From: Amycolatopsis sacchari
Lineage (GTDB): Bacteria > Actinomycetota > Actinomycetes > Mycobacteriales > Pseudonocardiaceae
Length of the DNA stretch: 64,000 nucleotides
NCBI RefSeq assembly: GCF_900114035.1
Contig: NZ_FORP01000001.1
Coordinates: 682,001-746,000, forward strand
Direction: 5' to 3'
Each line of letters starts with the position of its first letter. The first letter of the stretch is position 1. Positions 25,565 through 34,401 of the stretch are shown in pieces. The notes beneath the pieces are model-generated. The model was not told the origin of the DNA. It made no database searches and saw nothing but the letters and a program-made list of their open reading frames with translations. A program made the translations under genes and the position numbers.

Positions 25565-28500
25565 CTAGGCGAACAGGTCTTTGACGATTGAGTCGATTTC
25601 CACCGCCACACCTTGTTGAGTCAGGGCCTGCCGGATCACGTTGCGCTGTGTCTCGAATCGCTTCGCGGGGAGGAGGACATCAGCAGCGATCATCTCCGCC
25701 TGTTCGGCCAGGTCTGCAAGTCGACGGTGTACCTCGTCGGCGGGGTCATACAAAGGTATAGGTAGCTGAAATACGGACTTGTCGAAGTGTCGTGGATTGT
25801 GCTCTCCGCGTGGTTGCAGCGGTCGAACGGCCATCGTTAGGGTTTCCGAATTGAGAAATGCGGCCAGGAAGCGGGCTTCGTTTATATCTGTGGCCGAACC
25901 CCAGTACAACTGGTGCTCGATGATGACCTTCTCGTCGGTTACCACTGCGGCGGCGGAGTACATGCCACTGGCGGCATAGACCACCCGGTACTTTGTCGCC
26001 GGTAACTGGCGTGACAGTTTGTTGCGATAGTCGAGCTGTTCCGCGAGGCTGAGTCGGTCGCTTTTTCGATGCCGTTCCCAAACCTTCTCGGCCGCTCGCC
26101 ACCACTGGGCAAGTCCTGGATAGGTGTCGAGCTGTTCATCGTGACCGTCGAGAAGTCGATTGCCACTCCAGGGGATCACTGCGCTGACGCTCGATGCGCC
26201 ACGGAACGGCAGAATGCTGTCACCTCGGTATAGGGGCCGAACGAAATCCTTCTCAACGACGCCGGTCATTGAAGGAAGGTGTTTCCATGGCGGTTTCTCG
26301 TTCGCGCTGCGACGGCTTCGAACCGCTATGCGGCCAGCGCCGGAGCCGAGTGGTCCGCTATCAATCTCTTCGACGAGGAACAACATGTTGGGCACCACTG
26401 TGGCTCCCTGCGCGAACCGGCCCATATATGGAGAGGCAGTTGTTGTGCGCACCGGCTCGCCGATGTAGCGCGAGATGCCGGCTAGGACCTCGGCGCGAGA
26501 TGCCCCGTTGAGGTTCAGGCGTCCGGCCCACACTTGCGGTTTCTGAATGAGCGGGACATTGTTCGCCGCATTGCGGCGCGTGCCGAACGCAACACATGCA
26601 GGAACGGGGAAGAACGAGGGTTTAACGAGGTGCAAGTCCCATGGGCGTTCGAAGGCGACCGTCACACCTTCGGTCGGTGCGGAGTAGTTCCCTTTGCGGA
26701 ACCCTTCGTAGGTGCTATGACTATGGATTTTTCGTGGCAGGACATCCCACGGCATAACGTACCCGAAGCGGCCTCCCGGCCGGAGGTATTGCTCGATACA
26801 CCGCGCGACAAATAACGCGGAGAGATCTTGGTTGGTGGCATGGCTTCCTCCCACCCACAACGATCGGTCGACGCTCATGGCGCGGAACGCGGCTTTCTGA
26901 GGTCCGGTCATGTGCCGGTAGGACAGCCACGGCGGATTGCCGACGAGCACGTCCACCCTGTTGTCCGAGCGCTTCAGCCAATCAGGCCGGGCAACGTTGC
27001 GGATATAATAGCCCCAGATGTGATCCAGCTTCTCGTCGTGCAGTTCGCACATGACTCGAAAGGTCTGCTTCAGCATCGCGCGTTCGTCGATGTCGTCGAT
27101 GTCGAGTCGCCGGAAAAGTCCAGTGAGCGACGGCACTGGTGCCCCGCGTACCCGGTCGGTGGCGCGATCGGCCAACTCTGCGACAAGACGGTCGAACAGG
27201 TCCGCACTCGCGACGATCCGATCAGGGAAACTGAACATCCGAACCGCAGGGTCAGCAAAAGTAGCGTCCGAGACAAATGTCGAATGGTCAAGTTCAGCGG
27301 GAATGGTGAGATTGTCGTCCGACCACAACGAGTTCTCCTGTCCCCACCGCAGTGAGTCCGCAAGGTACACCGGCACGGCGAACGCGGGTCGCCCACCGTG
27401 CTGCAGGCGGCGGGGTCCGATCGCGAGGAGGTAGGTGACGCGGGCGAGCGTCACCGCGACCGGATGCACATCGAAGCCCACGACGTGCTCGGTCACCGCA
27501 CGGACAACAGCAGGTCCACCGGTCCCGGCAGCCTCCGCCGCTGAGATATAGTGGCGGACGGCATGGAATAGGAAGGTGCCGCTGCCGCAACTCGCGTCGA
27601 GCACGCGCTCCTCGAGCGGGTTCTGCACGCATTCGTCAACGATGCTTTCGGCGAGCCAGTCCGGGGTGTAGTACTCGCCGAGCAGGTGCCGAACGTCCGC
27701 GGGAATGATCGACTCGTACAGAACCTTCATCACGTCGTGCTCGACATGGTGCCATGAGAAGCGGGTCAGTCGACGCGCCAGGTCCTTGACGAACCGGCTG
27801 CCACCGGGCACCTCGACCACCCAGTCGAAGAAGTCAGCCTCGATCACACCCCCGATCTGTGCTTGGGTGAAGAGCTCACCGGAGGTGATCGCGGCGGCGG
27901 TGAGTGCGGGATCCATCGGGTCGAACCCCACCACGGCGTGACCGATGACCTCCGCCATCAGAACCAAAAGTGTGTGATCGATAAAGAGTGCGTCGTCGTC
28001 ACTGAAATGCGTGCCGGAAGCTGTAGTGAGCAGTTTGGCCCACAACGCTCGCTTCACCCTGACTTCGGGCATGTTTCGATGTCGTGCGTAGATCGCGCGC
28101 AGTTCCGTGGAGTCGATGGCATATGAAGGGCTGCCGGCTCCCAGCCTGCGAACGATCTCCGTGGGCGTCGGTTCTACCTCGTTCCCGCTGGCGAGTACGG
28201 ATTCGAGCCATGCCAGCACCTTGTCGACGTCCGTTTTGCCGGAACCGACCTCCATGGTGGCCTGGACGGTGTGGAGCTTGCCGCCGAGACGGCGGTAGAC
28301 CCGCCATTCGAAACCATCGGTCATCACTCCAACCCATCGACGTTCGGGCTCATCGTCGTGCGCGGCGAGAGACTTGGCAAGCTGCCGCCTCGCAGCGTTT
28401 TCCGCGGCGTCATCCCGCAGGTCCCGCCGCACAACGAAGACGGCAGTGCCCGTCGCGGTCTCGATCGGGCCCTTCGCTCCGCCGAACTCGTGCGCAGGAA

Positions 28501-29230
28501 GTCCCAGGCTGCTCGCCCGCAGCAACCGCGTGACGTCGTCGCGGACATGCGCATCGGTTCGGTCGGCGTCGCGGGTGGCGAGGCGCCTGACCAACGCGAG
28601 CAGGGTCGTCGGGTCGTCGCCGTCGGCCGAGGGTAGCGACGGCCAGCGGCGCAGCACCTCAGTGGCTGGTGTGGCGAAGACGGCGGCACCAGCGGCGAGC
28701 TCTGGCTGGTCCACACGAGGAACGTTGAACCGGACTACGCCCGCCGCACACGCCGGCTGTCCGATCAGCACTGGCGCGCCACTCACTCCGGCCAGTGGTA
28801 ACGCTGCTGCGGACTCCCGGCAAGCCAGCTGCATGACGGGAGCGCCGTCGGGAAGCTCCCCCGAAACCCAGGTGATCTCGCCGGACACAGCGAAACCAGG
28901 CATTGCACGTACAGCCGCTGGCCTCCCCGGTGCGACGAACGGCGTGTGTTCTACGGCATCGCGGGTCAGCTGAATCGGTTCGAGACCCTCCGGCAGAGCG
29001 CGCCCGAGGCGCAGCAGGGCGATATCGAGATGGTGATCGCCCTCATCGACAGTGGCGTCACTGACGTGCCCGGTCCACACGCATCGCAGCCGTGAGAATG
29101 CGATCTCGCCGGTCTCCCTGTCACCGATGCAGTGAAAGGCAGTCAATGCGAGACGGTCTGTGACCGCGAAGACGGTGCCGCGCTCATCGCCGGTTGCAGC
29201 ATCCAGCAACCGGCCGACCGCCATAGTCAC
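25565..29230 (-). CDS. Trypsin-like protease fused to Eco57I-type DNA methyltransferase
   Basis: 1,221 aa. Residues 1-195 look like a chymotrypsin-fold protease with a complete triad: H33 (LTAFHC), D69 (HHLDIALLRL) and S150 (GVSGAPVL). Residues 210-300 resemble the N-terminal PD-(D/E)xK region of type IIG enzymes, but where that family has ExK before RDL this protein reads VVRRDL, so the nuclease appears degenerate. An N6-adenine methylase core follows: motif I VLDASCGSGTF near 541, motif IV GNPPW near 765, then a target-recognition-like C-terminus. GTG start overlapping the stop of the TCAD gene (GTGA). No separate restriction subunit. Probably a conflict system in which modified or foreign DNA sensing controls proteolysis; the mechanism is inferred. 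Confidence 0.8.
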   Translation of the reverse strand: MTMAVGRLLDAATGDERGTVFAVTDRLALTAFHCIGDRETGEIAFSRLRCVWTGHVSDATVDEGDHHLDIALLRLGRALPEGLEPIQLTRDAVEHTPFVAPGRPAAVRAMPGFAVSGEITWVSGELPDGAPVMQLACRESAAALPLAGVSGAPVLIGQPACAAGVVRFNVPRVDQPELAAGAAVFATPATEVLRRWPSLPSADGDDPTTLLALVRRLATRDADRTDAHVRDDVTRLLRASSLGLPAHEFGGAKGPIETATGTAVFVVRRDLRDDAAENAARRQLAKSLAAHDDEPERRWVGVMTDGFEWRVYRRLGGKLHTVQATMEVGSGKTDVDKVLAWLESVLASGNEVEPTPTEIVRRLGAGSPSYAIDSTELRAIYARHRNMPEVRVKRALWAKLLTTASGTHFSDDDALFIDHTLLVLMAEVIGHAVVGFDPMDPALTAAAITSGELFTQAQIGGVIEADFFDWVVEVPGGSRFVKDLARRLTRFSWHHVEHDVMKVLYESIIPADVRHLLGEYYTPDWLAESIVDECVQNPLEERVLDASCGSGTFLFHAVRHYISAAEAAGTGGPAVVRAVTEHVVGFDVHPVAVTLARVTYLLAIGPRRLQHGGRPAFAVPVYLADSLRWGQENSLWSDDNLTIPAELDHSTFVSDATFADPAVRMFSFPDRIVASADLFDRLVAELADRATDRVRGAPVPSLTGLFRRLDIDDIDERAMLKQTFRVMCELHDEKLDHIWGYYIRNVARPDWLKRSDNRVDVLVGNPPWLSYRHMTGPQKAAFRAMSVDRSLWVGGSHATNQDLSALFVARCIEQYLRPGGRFGYVMPWDVLPRKIHSHSTYEGFRKGNYSAPTEGVTVAFERPWDLHLVKPSFFPVPACVAFGTRRNAANNVPLIQKPQVWAGRLNLNGASRAEVLAGISRYIGEPVRTTTASPYMGRFAQGATVVPNMLFLVEEIDSGPLGSGAGRIAVRSRRSANEKPPWKHLPSMTGVVEKDFVRPLYRGDSILPFRGASSVSAVIPWSGNRLLDGHDEQLDTYPGLAQWWRAAEKVWERHRKSDRLSLAEQLDYRNKLSRQLPATKYRVVYAASGMYSAAAVVTDEKVIIEHQLYWGSATDINEARFLAAFLNSETLTMAVRPLQPRGEHNPRHFDKSVFQLPIPLYDPADEVHRRLADLAEQAEMIAADVLLPAKRFETQRNVIRQALTQQGVAVEIDSIVKDLFA

Positions 29231-29574
29231 CTTTCGCTCTGCCGGGATTTCAATATCAACTTTGCGGACAGCGTCGCTCCAGTCGATGCCTTTGCGATCA
29301 CCACGCCGGCTTCGGCCTGCACGGCGATGTCGAACCCGACTTCGATGGTGTCAACTGCCCACGGACTCTCGTTGTCGGAGGTTAGGACGCGCTCGAGCCG
29401 AGCTCGGAACCGGTCCGCTACCTGCGCCACACTGTCGGCGATTTCGGAGGCACGCCGGCGAAAGTCTTCCGGCACCGCCACCCGCGGAGAAAGATCACCG
29501 GAAACCGAGCTAGGACGAACTTCCAGCAGTATCTCCACTGGTTGATCGTCCTCACGCTCACCAGATTTGGCCAT
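29227..29574 (-). CDS. Trypsin-co-occurring domain 1 protein (CU044_2847-like)
   Basis: 115 aa. The C-terminal signature IEVGFDIAVQAEAGVVIAKA (near 80-100) and the middle FRRRASEIADSVAQVADRFR match the TCAD1 family, small proteins found next to trypsin-like proteases in bacterial conflict loci. The start at ATG 29574 was chosen because CAGGGAGGGAC lies just upstream; a longer frame to 29619 lacks this. Translationally coupled to the protease-methylase, so the two surely act together, perhaps as adaptor or protease substrate. Confidence 0.78.
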   Translation of the reverse strand: MAKSGEREDDQPVEILLEVRPSSVSGDLSPRVAVPEDFRRRASEIADSVAQVADRFRARLERVLTSDNESPWAVDTIEVGFDIAVQAEAGVVIAKASTGATLSAKLILKSRQSER

Positions 29575-29880
29575 CGTGTCCCTCCCTGACGGCGAGTTAT
29601 CGACAACAATCATCATCACGAGCCTTGGACGCGCGACTAGCGGCCGACCAGGTATTTCTGCACGTCAGTCCGTCGTCGGGACGGCTACGAGCGATGTGGA
29701 CCCCGGCCCCTGTACGGACCCGGATTCCAGAAGTTGCCGGTCACGGACAACGTCGAAGCTTGACATCGCCCAAGCAGCTGGTCAACATGCGAGGTTGACT
29801 CGGGTGCATAGTTGCCCAATAGTAGGAGTTCGGCTAGCTGTCGCGATCCGCGGTCTACGCGGACAGATCAGCTGAGTCCG
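29575..29880. other. Intergenic region upstream of the TCAD/protease operon
   Basis: No gene recognised. It holds the ribosome binding site of the TCAD gene and presumably its promoter, and ends at attachment-site copy 3. No obvious repeat. Confidence 0.5.
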
Positions 29881-29881
29881 A

Positions 29882-29916
29882 GCCGTGTGGTTAGTGTGCA
29901 ACTCCCCCTCGGACAC
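29882..29916. repeat. Attachment-site copy 3
   Basis: Contains GCAACTCCCCCTCGGACAC, the tRNA-Leu 3' end with one C fewer, preceded by GCCGTGTGGTTAGTG as in copy 2. Boundary between layers B and C. Confidence 0.72.
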
Positions 29917-29927
29917 TTACCATAACC

Positions 29928-30310
29928 TCAACTGTGCGGGTCGAGATTCGTCTCGGCCCGCACAGTTCGTTTTGCGGGATGGTAGGTCAGCCGCAGGCCG
30001 AGCTGGCGGTAGACCTCGGCCTTGTCGTCCGGGTCGGCATCGATCAGTGCCTGGCGGATGTCCCCCCAACTCCTCGGCCAGGTGGCGGATCTCGATCTTC
30101 GTCATTCTCGGCGGGCGAGCGGCAGGGCGGTGAGGGCTTCGGCACGCCTGCCTGCGTTTCGGCCATCCACCGCGTGACCAAACGCGGGTCAGCGCCGGCT
30201 TCCAGCGCCGCGATGGTTACTCGACGCGTGGTCAGCACCGGAGAATCGTCGTGTTCATCGGCGGGTCCGGACCGCTGTCGAAGCTCGGTGGCGAGATCCG
30301 TTGACCGCAA
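29928..30310 (-). pseudogene. Second large serine recombinase 3' remnant
   Basis: Fragments in three frames: RVTIAALEAGADPRLVTRW (about 30170-30230), KIEIRHLAEELG (about 30065-30105) and DIRQALIDADPDDKAEVYRQ followed by LGLRLTYHP (about 29965-30065). The last is a typical C-terminal end of these integrases. At least two frameshifts and no 5' part. It abuts attachment copy 3 just as the other remnant abuts copy 2. Confidence 0.7.
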
Positions 30311-30363
30311 GCACGCCGACCTCCGGTTCGATCCGGTCATCGGCGTCGGCGGCTTGCGGTCAA
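30301..30363. repeat. Near-perfect inverted repeat
   Basis: TTGACCGCAAGC at 30301-30312 is mirrored by GCTTGCGGTCAA at 30352-30363. The arms extend to about 19 bp with a single-base gap, around a spacer of about 22 bp. It could be a terminator or an IS/MITE end; there is no T tract. Confidence 0.5.
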
Positions 30364-30509
30364 CGTGCGGACACTGGTGTTCGGTGCCGTGACTCACCGC
30401 GGGCGACACGAACGACCAGTTCGACAACCTCTTCGCCGAGCCTGGAACCGGGAGCTTGGCCAACGCGCAGCTATCCGCTCACCCGATTGCCGTCGCAGTA
30501 CTTGGCCGG

Positions 30510-30626
30510 TCAATGCGTGAAGTGTTGCAGAAGCCAGTCAAAAAGCGCGCGCACAATGCCGGAGGCGATGGATCCGACGACGGTGGTGACCATCGGGCGG
30601 GGCCCGTGGCGGTGGATGTGGCTCAT
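30510..30626 (-). CDS. 38-residue amphipathic/membrane-active-looking peptide
   Basis: MSHIHRHGPRP head, then a hydrophobic helix (TTVVGSIASGIVRALFDWLL, residues 13-32) and a QHFTH tail. GAGGAGC lies 6 bp before the ATG. It is divergent from the STAND ATPase gene across about 195 bp. Size and composition recall small pore-forming toxins or signal peptides; no family recognised. It could be the effector or ligand of the neighbouring STAND protein. Confidence 0.45.
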   Translation of the reverse strand: MSHIHRHGPRPMVTTVVGSIASGIVRALFDWLLQHFTH

Positions 30627-30820
30627 TGGATGCTCCTCGTGGTCGTTGTTGTGGTGCGGGAGTGCTGCAGGCCTGCTGTGACCACGATGCGGTGCTAGGC
30701 CAATCGGGTGGGCGTTCTCCGGTACAGCCCGGGAGTCCTGCATTGTTGTCCCAGGTCGTTGGTGTTTCCGAGGGCTCGAGGTCCGGTGGACTCCGGAAGC
30801 ATCGGAAGGGAGCGCGGCGG

Positions 30821-33634
30821 GTGGAGCCAGATCCGCGAGCGCGGTTCGTCGACCAGCTCAAGCAGTTGCGGGTGCAGGCCGGCAACCCGACGCTGGCCGA
30901 TCTGGAGACGCAGGACCCGGCCTGGCTGAACCAGAAGACCGTGTCCGATCTGCTCCACGGGAAGTTCGCGCGGGTGCCGCCCTGGGAGCGGGTCTCGGCG
31001 TTCGTGACCGCGTGCGTGCGCATCGGCAAGGCCAAGAAGCGCGTGATGCCGCCGGACGAGATCCTGCTTGAACAGTGGCGGCACCGGCACGAGTTCCTGG
31101 CCGTCGCCTTGGACCAGGTCCCTCCCCGCAACCGGGGCGCGCCAGCCGACAACGGCACCCCCGAGGTTGGCCGGGTGGGCCTCGGACACGGCGGCGGCTC
31201 AGATCCGGGGTCGGCGCGGGGCGGGGGACGGCGTCGTTTCGGAGCGGTGCCACCGCGTGCCGGGGCGTTCCAGCAGCGTCTCGCGGCGAGGGCGCTGGCC
31301 GACACCGCCGCGGGCGGGGGCACCACCGTCCTCATCGGTACCGGAACAGCGCAAGTACTGACCGGCCTCGGTGGGGTGGGCAAGACCCAGTTGGCCGCCG
31401 ACCACGCCCACACCCAGTGGGACCACGGGCGGGTGCGGCTGCTGGTGTGGATCTCCGCCCGCAGCCGAGTGGCGATCACCTCCGCCTACACCGAGGTCGC
31501 GGTCGAGCTGCTCGGTCAGGACCCCGCCACGCCGGAGCGGGCCTGGAGGCGGCTGCTGGAGTGGCTCGCCGAAACCACCGACCCCTGGCTGGTGGTGCTC
31601 GACGACCTGCAGGACCCCAGCCACCTCACGGGACTGTGGCCACCGCACACCCCCTGCGGGCAGGTGGTGGTGACCACTCGCCGTCGCGACGCCGCCCTGC
31701 ACAGTTACCAGCGTCATGTCGTCGAGGTCGGCCTGTTCGCCCCCGAGCAGGCGCTGGCCTACCTCACCGAGAGACTCCCCGAGCGGGGCCCCGTGACCAC
31801 GGAGTTGGCCGGTCTCGCCGGCGACCTCGGACACCTGCCCTTGGCCCTGGCCCAAGCCGCCGCCTACCTGGCCAACAAGCCGATGCTCACCACCGCCGCC
31901 TACCGAGCCAGACTCGCCGATCGGCGAACGAAACTGCCCGACGTGCTGCCCCGGGAACCGCACCTGCCCGACGAACACGAGCGCACAGTGGCCGCGACCT
32001 GGTCTCTGTCGATCGAGGCCGCCGACGAACTCGACCCCGCCGGCCTCGCCCGCCCGGCGCTGGAGCTGGCCTCGCTGCTCGACCCAGCGGGAATCCCCAC
32101 CGCCGTCTTCACCACACGCGCCTTCACGAACCACCTCACCGCGCGGTTCAACCGCGATGTCACCGGCGACGACGTCCTCGACGGCCTGGAATGCTTGCGA
32201 CGGTTCAGCTTGATCACCCTGCACCCCGAGCAACCCCACCACGCCGTCCGTGTGCACGCCCTCGTCCAGCGCGCCGTCCGCGATCCTCTCACGACCGGCC
32301 ACCTCGCCGAGCTCGCGAGGACCGCCGCGGACGCGCTGGTTCTCGTCTGGCCCGAAATCGAAACGAACCAAGAACTCGCCCAGGCACTGCGGTCCAACGT
32401 CACCACGCTCCAGAGCATCGCCGAAGAACACCTCTGGCGTGCCGGGGGACATCCGGTGCTGTTCCGCCTCGCGCGCAGTCTCGGCGACGCCGGGCTTCTG
32501 GATTCCGCCGTCGCCGTCAACCACCGACTGCTCGCTCAGGCCTCCGCCCGGCTCGGTCCCGATCACGCGGACACGCTCACGATTCGCTACAACCTCGCCC
32601 GGTTGCGCGGGGAGGCCGGGGACCCGGCGGGCGCAGCCGCGGCCTACGCGGAACTGCTCGCCGACCAGCTGCGCGCGCTGGGGCCCGAGCACCCCCACAC
32701 CCTCGCCGTGCGCGCGAACCTCGCCCGGTGGCGCGGGGAAGCCGGAGACCCCGCGGGCGCGGCCACCGCCTTGGCGGAACTACTTCCCGACCGGCTGCGA
32801 ATCCTGGGACCCGACCACCTCTACACCCTCGCCACCCGCCACAGCCTCGCCTACTGGCGAGGAGAAGCCGGGGACCCAGCGGGCGCCGCCACGGCCCTCG
32901 CCGAGCTGCTCCCCGACCAACTGCGAGTACTGGGACCCGAGCACCCCCACACCCTCGCCGTGCGCGCCAGCCTCGCCCGGTGGCGCGGGGAAGCCGGAGA
33001 CCCCGCGGGGGCAGCCGCGGTCTTCGCCGAACTGCTTCCCGACCGGCTGCGAGTCCTGGGACCCGACCACCTCTACATGCTCATCACCCGCCATGCCCTC
33101 GCGTACTGGCGAGGGGAGGCCGGGGACCGGGCGGGTGCCGCCGCAGCCCTGACCGAACTGCTCTCCGACCAACTGCGGATCCTGGGACCCGACCACCCCC
33201 ACACACTGCACACCCGAGGCAACCTCGCGCGTTTCCGCGGAGAGGCCGGGGACCCGGCGGGCGCCGCCGCCGCGCTCACACAACTGCTCTCCGACCAACT
33301 GCGGGTCCTCGGACAAGACCACCCCCACACCCTGCGCTCATGGAACAACCTGGCCGCCGCCTACCTGGCGACGGGCGACGTGCGGCAGGCGATCGCGCTG
33401 TACGAGACGGCACTCGCCGGGCGGGACCGGGTGCTGGGTGCGGATCACCTGGACACCTTGGCGACACGCAACAGCCTGGCCGGCGCCTACCTGGCCGCGG
33501 AGGACAGGGAGCAAGCGAGGAGGCTGTACGAAACCACGCTCGCCGACGCTGAACGCGTACTCGCACCCGATCATCCCCTGACCAAGGCGATTCGCGCGAA
33601 CCTCAACACCATCAAGGACCAGAGCAAGTCCTGA
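30821..33634 (+). CDS. STAND-type NB-ARC ATPase with TPR repeats
   Basis: 937 aa. A helical/HTH-like N-terminus (1-110) is followed by an NB-ARC domain: P-loop LTGLGGVGKTQLA near 182, Walker B WLVVLDDLQDP near 257, then VVVTTRRR. A winged-helix region near 400-480 precedes TPR-type repeats of 42 residues from about residue 577. Such STAND proteins are signal-sensing switches used in regulation, antiphage defence and programmed cell death. GTG start at 30821 with GGAAGGGAG upstream; further upstream frames lack family similarity. No fused enzymatic effector is visible, so output may come through the HTH-like N-terminus or the divergent peptide. Confidence 0.82.
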   Translation: MEPDPRARFVDQLKQLRVQAGNPTLADLETQDPAWLNQKTVSDLLHGKFARVPPWERVSAFVTACVRIGKAKKRVMPPDEILLEQWRHRHEFLAVALDQVPPRNRGAPADNGTPEVGRVGLGHGGGSDPGSARGGGRRRFGAVPPRAGAFQQRLAARALADTAAGGGTTVLIGTGTAQVLTGLGGVGKTQLAADHAHTQWDHGRVRLLVWISARSRVAITSAYTEVAVELLGQDPATPERAWRRLLEWLAETTDPWLVVLDDLQDPSHLTGLWPPHTPCGQVVVTTRRRDAALHSYQRHVVEVGLFAPEQALAYLTERLPERGPVTTELAGLAGDLGHLPLALAQAAAYLANKPMLTTAAYRARLADRRTKLPDVLPREPHLPDEHERTVAATWSLSIEAADELDPAGLARPALELASLLDPAGIPTAVFTTRAFTNHLTARFNRDVTGDDVLDGLECLRRFSLITLHPEQPHHAVRVHALVQRAVRDPLTTGHLAELARTAADALVLVWPEIETNQELAQALRSNVTTLQSIAEEHLWRAGGHPVLFRLARSLGDAGLLDSAVAVNHRLLAQASARLGPDHADTLTIRYNLARLRGEAGDPAGAAAAYAELLADQLRALGPEHPHTLAVRANLARWRGEAGDPAGAATALAELLPDRLRILGPDHLYTLATRHSLAYWRGEAGDPAGAATALAELLPDQLRVLGPEHPHTLAVRASLARWRGEAGDPAGAAAVFAELLPDRLRVLGPDHLYMLITRHALAYWRGEAGDRAGAAAALTELLSDQLRILGPDHPHTLHTRGNLARFRGEAGDPAGAAAALTQLLSDQLRVLGQDHPHTLRSWNNLAAAYLATGDVRQAIALYETALAGRDRVLGADHLDTLATRNSLAGAYLAAEDREQARRLYETTLADAERVLAPDHPLTKAIRANLNTIKDQSKS
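32552..33559 (+). repeat. 126-bp repeats encoding 42-residue TPR units
   Basis: Units begin at 32552, 32678, 32804, 32930, 33056, 33182, 33308 and 33434, each starting LG.(D/E)H. Units 2 and 4 (PHTLAVR...LARWRGE) and units 3 and 5 (LY.L.TRH.LAYWRGE) are near-identical, showing duplication of a 252-bp pair. Confidence 0.85.
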
Positions 33635-33709
33635 CGGCGGCCGACGCCGTGCCGGGCTCGCCGACCACGTCGTCTGCCTGGGCAGGCCCCGGCGGCCGCA
33701 CACCGTTTC

Positions 33710-33722
33710 GGGACCTTGGTCC
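33710..33722 (+). promoter_or_regulatory. DosR-type box before the 2-oxoacid oxidoreductase operon
   Basis: GGGACCTTGGTCC, a palindrome about 90 bp before the first gene of the operon. It agrees with the boxes at 62998-63021 and 61967-61980 and with the published mycobacterial DosR consensus in arm sequence. Confidence 0.6.
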
Positions 33723-33810
33723 ACGCCACCGGTGTCTTGCCGCCCTTCGAGGGCCACCGCGGCCACTGCGATCGTCGGCGGCAACGTCCCGACCCGGAAG
33801 GCAGGCCGAC

Positions 33811-34401
33811 GTGTTCGAGGTCCGCATCCACGGCCGTGGCGGCCAGGGGGCCGTCACCGCCGCCGAGCTGCTGTCGGTGGCCGCGTTCCTCGACGGGCGC
33901 CACGCACAGGCGTTTCCGAGCTTCGGCTCCGAGCGCACCGGCGCGCCCGTCGTCGCGTTCTGCCGCCTCGACGGCAAGCCCATCCGCTCACGCGAGCCCG
34001 TCGTGCGTCCGGACGGGCTCGTCGTGCAGGACGCGACCCTGCTGCACCAGGTACCCGTGTTCGACGGCTTCGCGCACGACGGGTGCCTGCTGGTGAACTC
34101 ACCGCACGACTTCGCCGAGCTCGGTCTCGCCGACGTCGTCGCCCGGCTGCCACCGGGCCGCGCGCTGACCGTGCCCGCGACCGCGTTGGCCCGGGAGCAC
34201 CTGGGCCGTCCGGTGCCGAACGTGGTGCTGCTGGGCGCTTTCGCCGCTCTCACCGGGCAGGTCCGCATCGAGTCCGTCCAGGCAGCCATCCGCGAGCGGT
34301 TCTCCGGCCGCGTGGCGGACGGCAACGTCGCGGCTGCCAACGCTGCCTGCGACCACGTCCGCGAACAGCTGAAGGAGCAGTCCCGTGTTGCGGCAGATTG
34401 A
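33811..34401 (+). CDS. 2-oxoacid:acceptor oxidoreductase, gamma subunit
   Basis: 196 aa, POR gamma domain throughout: IHGRGGQGAVTAAELL (residues 5-20) and PSFGSERTGAPV. Part of a CoA-dependent thiamine-diphosphate 2-oxoacid oxidoreductase (pyruvate/2-oxoglutarate/phenylglyoxylate type). GTG start at 33811 with GGAAGG upstream. First gene of a gamma-alpha-beta-GltD operon, the order used by multi-subunit enzymes such as PadEFGHI. Confidence 0.9.
   Translation: MFEVRIHGRGGQGAVTAAELLSVAAFLDGRHAQAFPSFGSERTGAPVVAFCRLDGKPIRSREPVVRPDGLVVQDATLLHQVPVFDGFAHDGCLLVNSPHDFAELGLADVVARLPPGRALTVPATALAREHLGRPVPNVVLLGAFAALTGQVRIESVQAAIRERFSGRVADGNVAAANAACDHVREQLKEQSRVAAD

Noticed and set aside
25565-29230. PglX of a BREX system
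   Set aside because: No PglZ, BrxC or BrxL genes nearby, and the N-terminal protease domain is not a PglX feature.
30510-30626. FxSxx-COOH-type peptide partner of the STAND gene
   Set aside because: The C-terminus is QHFTH and does not end in FxSxx.
31075-33552. An 825-codon plus frame and a 499-codon minus frame across the STAND gene
   Set aside because: Both are out-of-frame shadows; only the 30821-33634 frame shows NB-ARC and TPR motifs.
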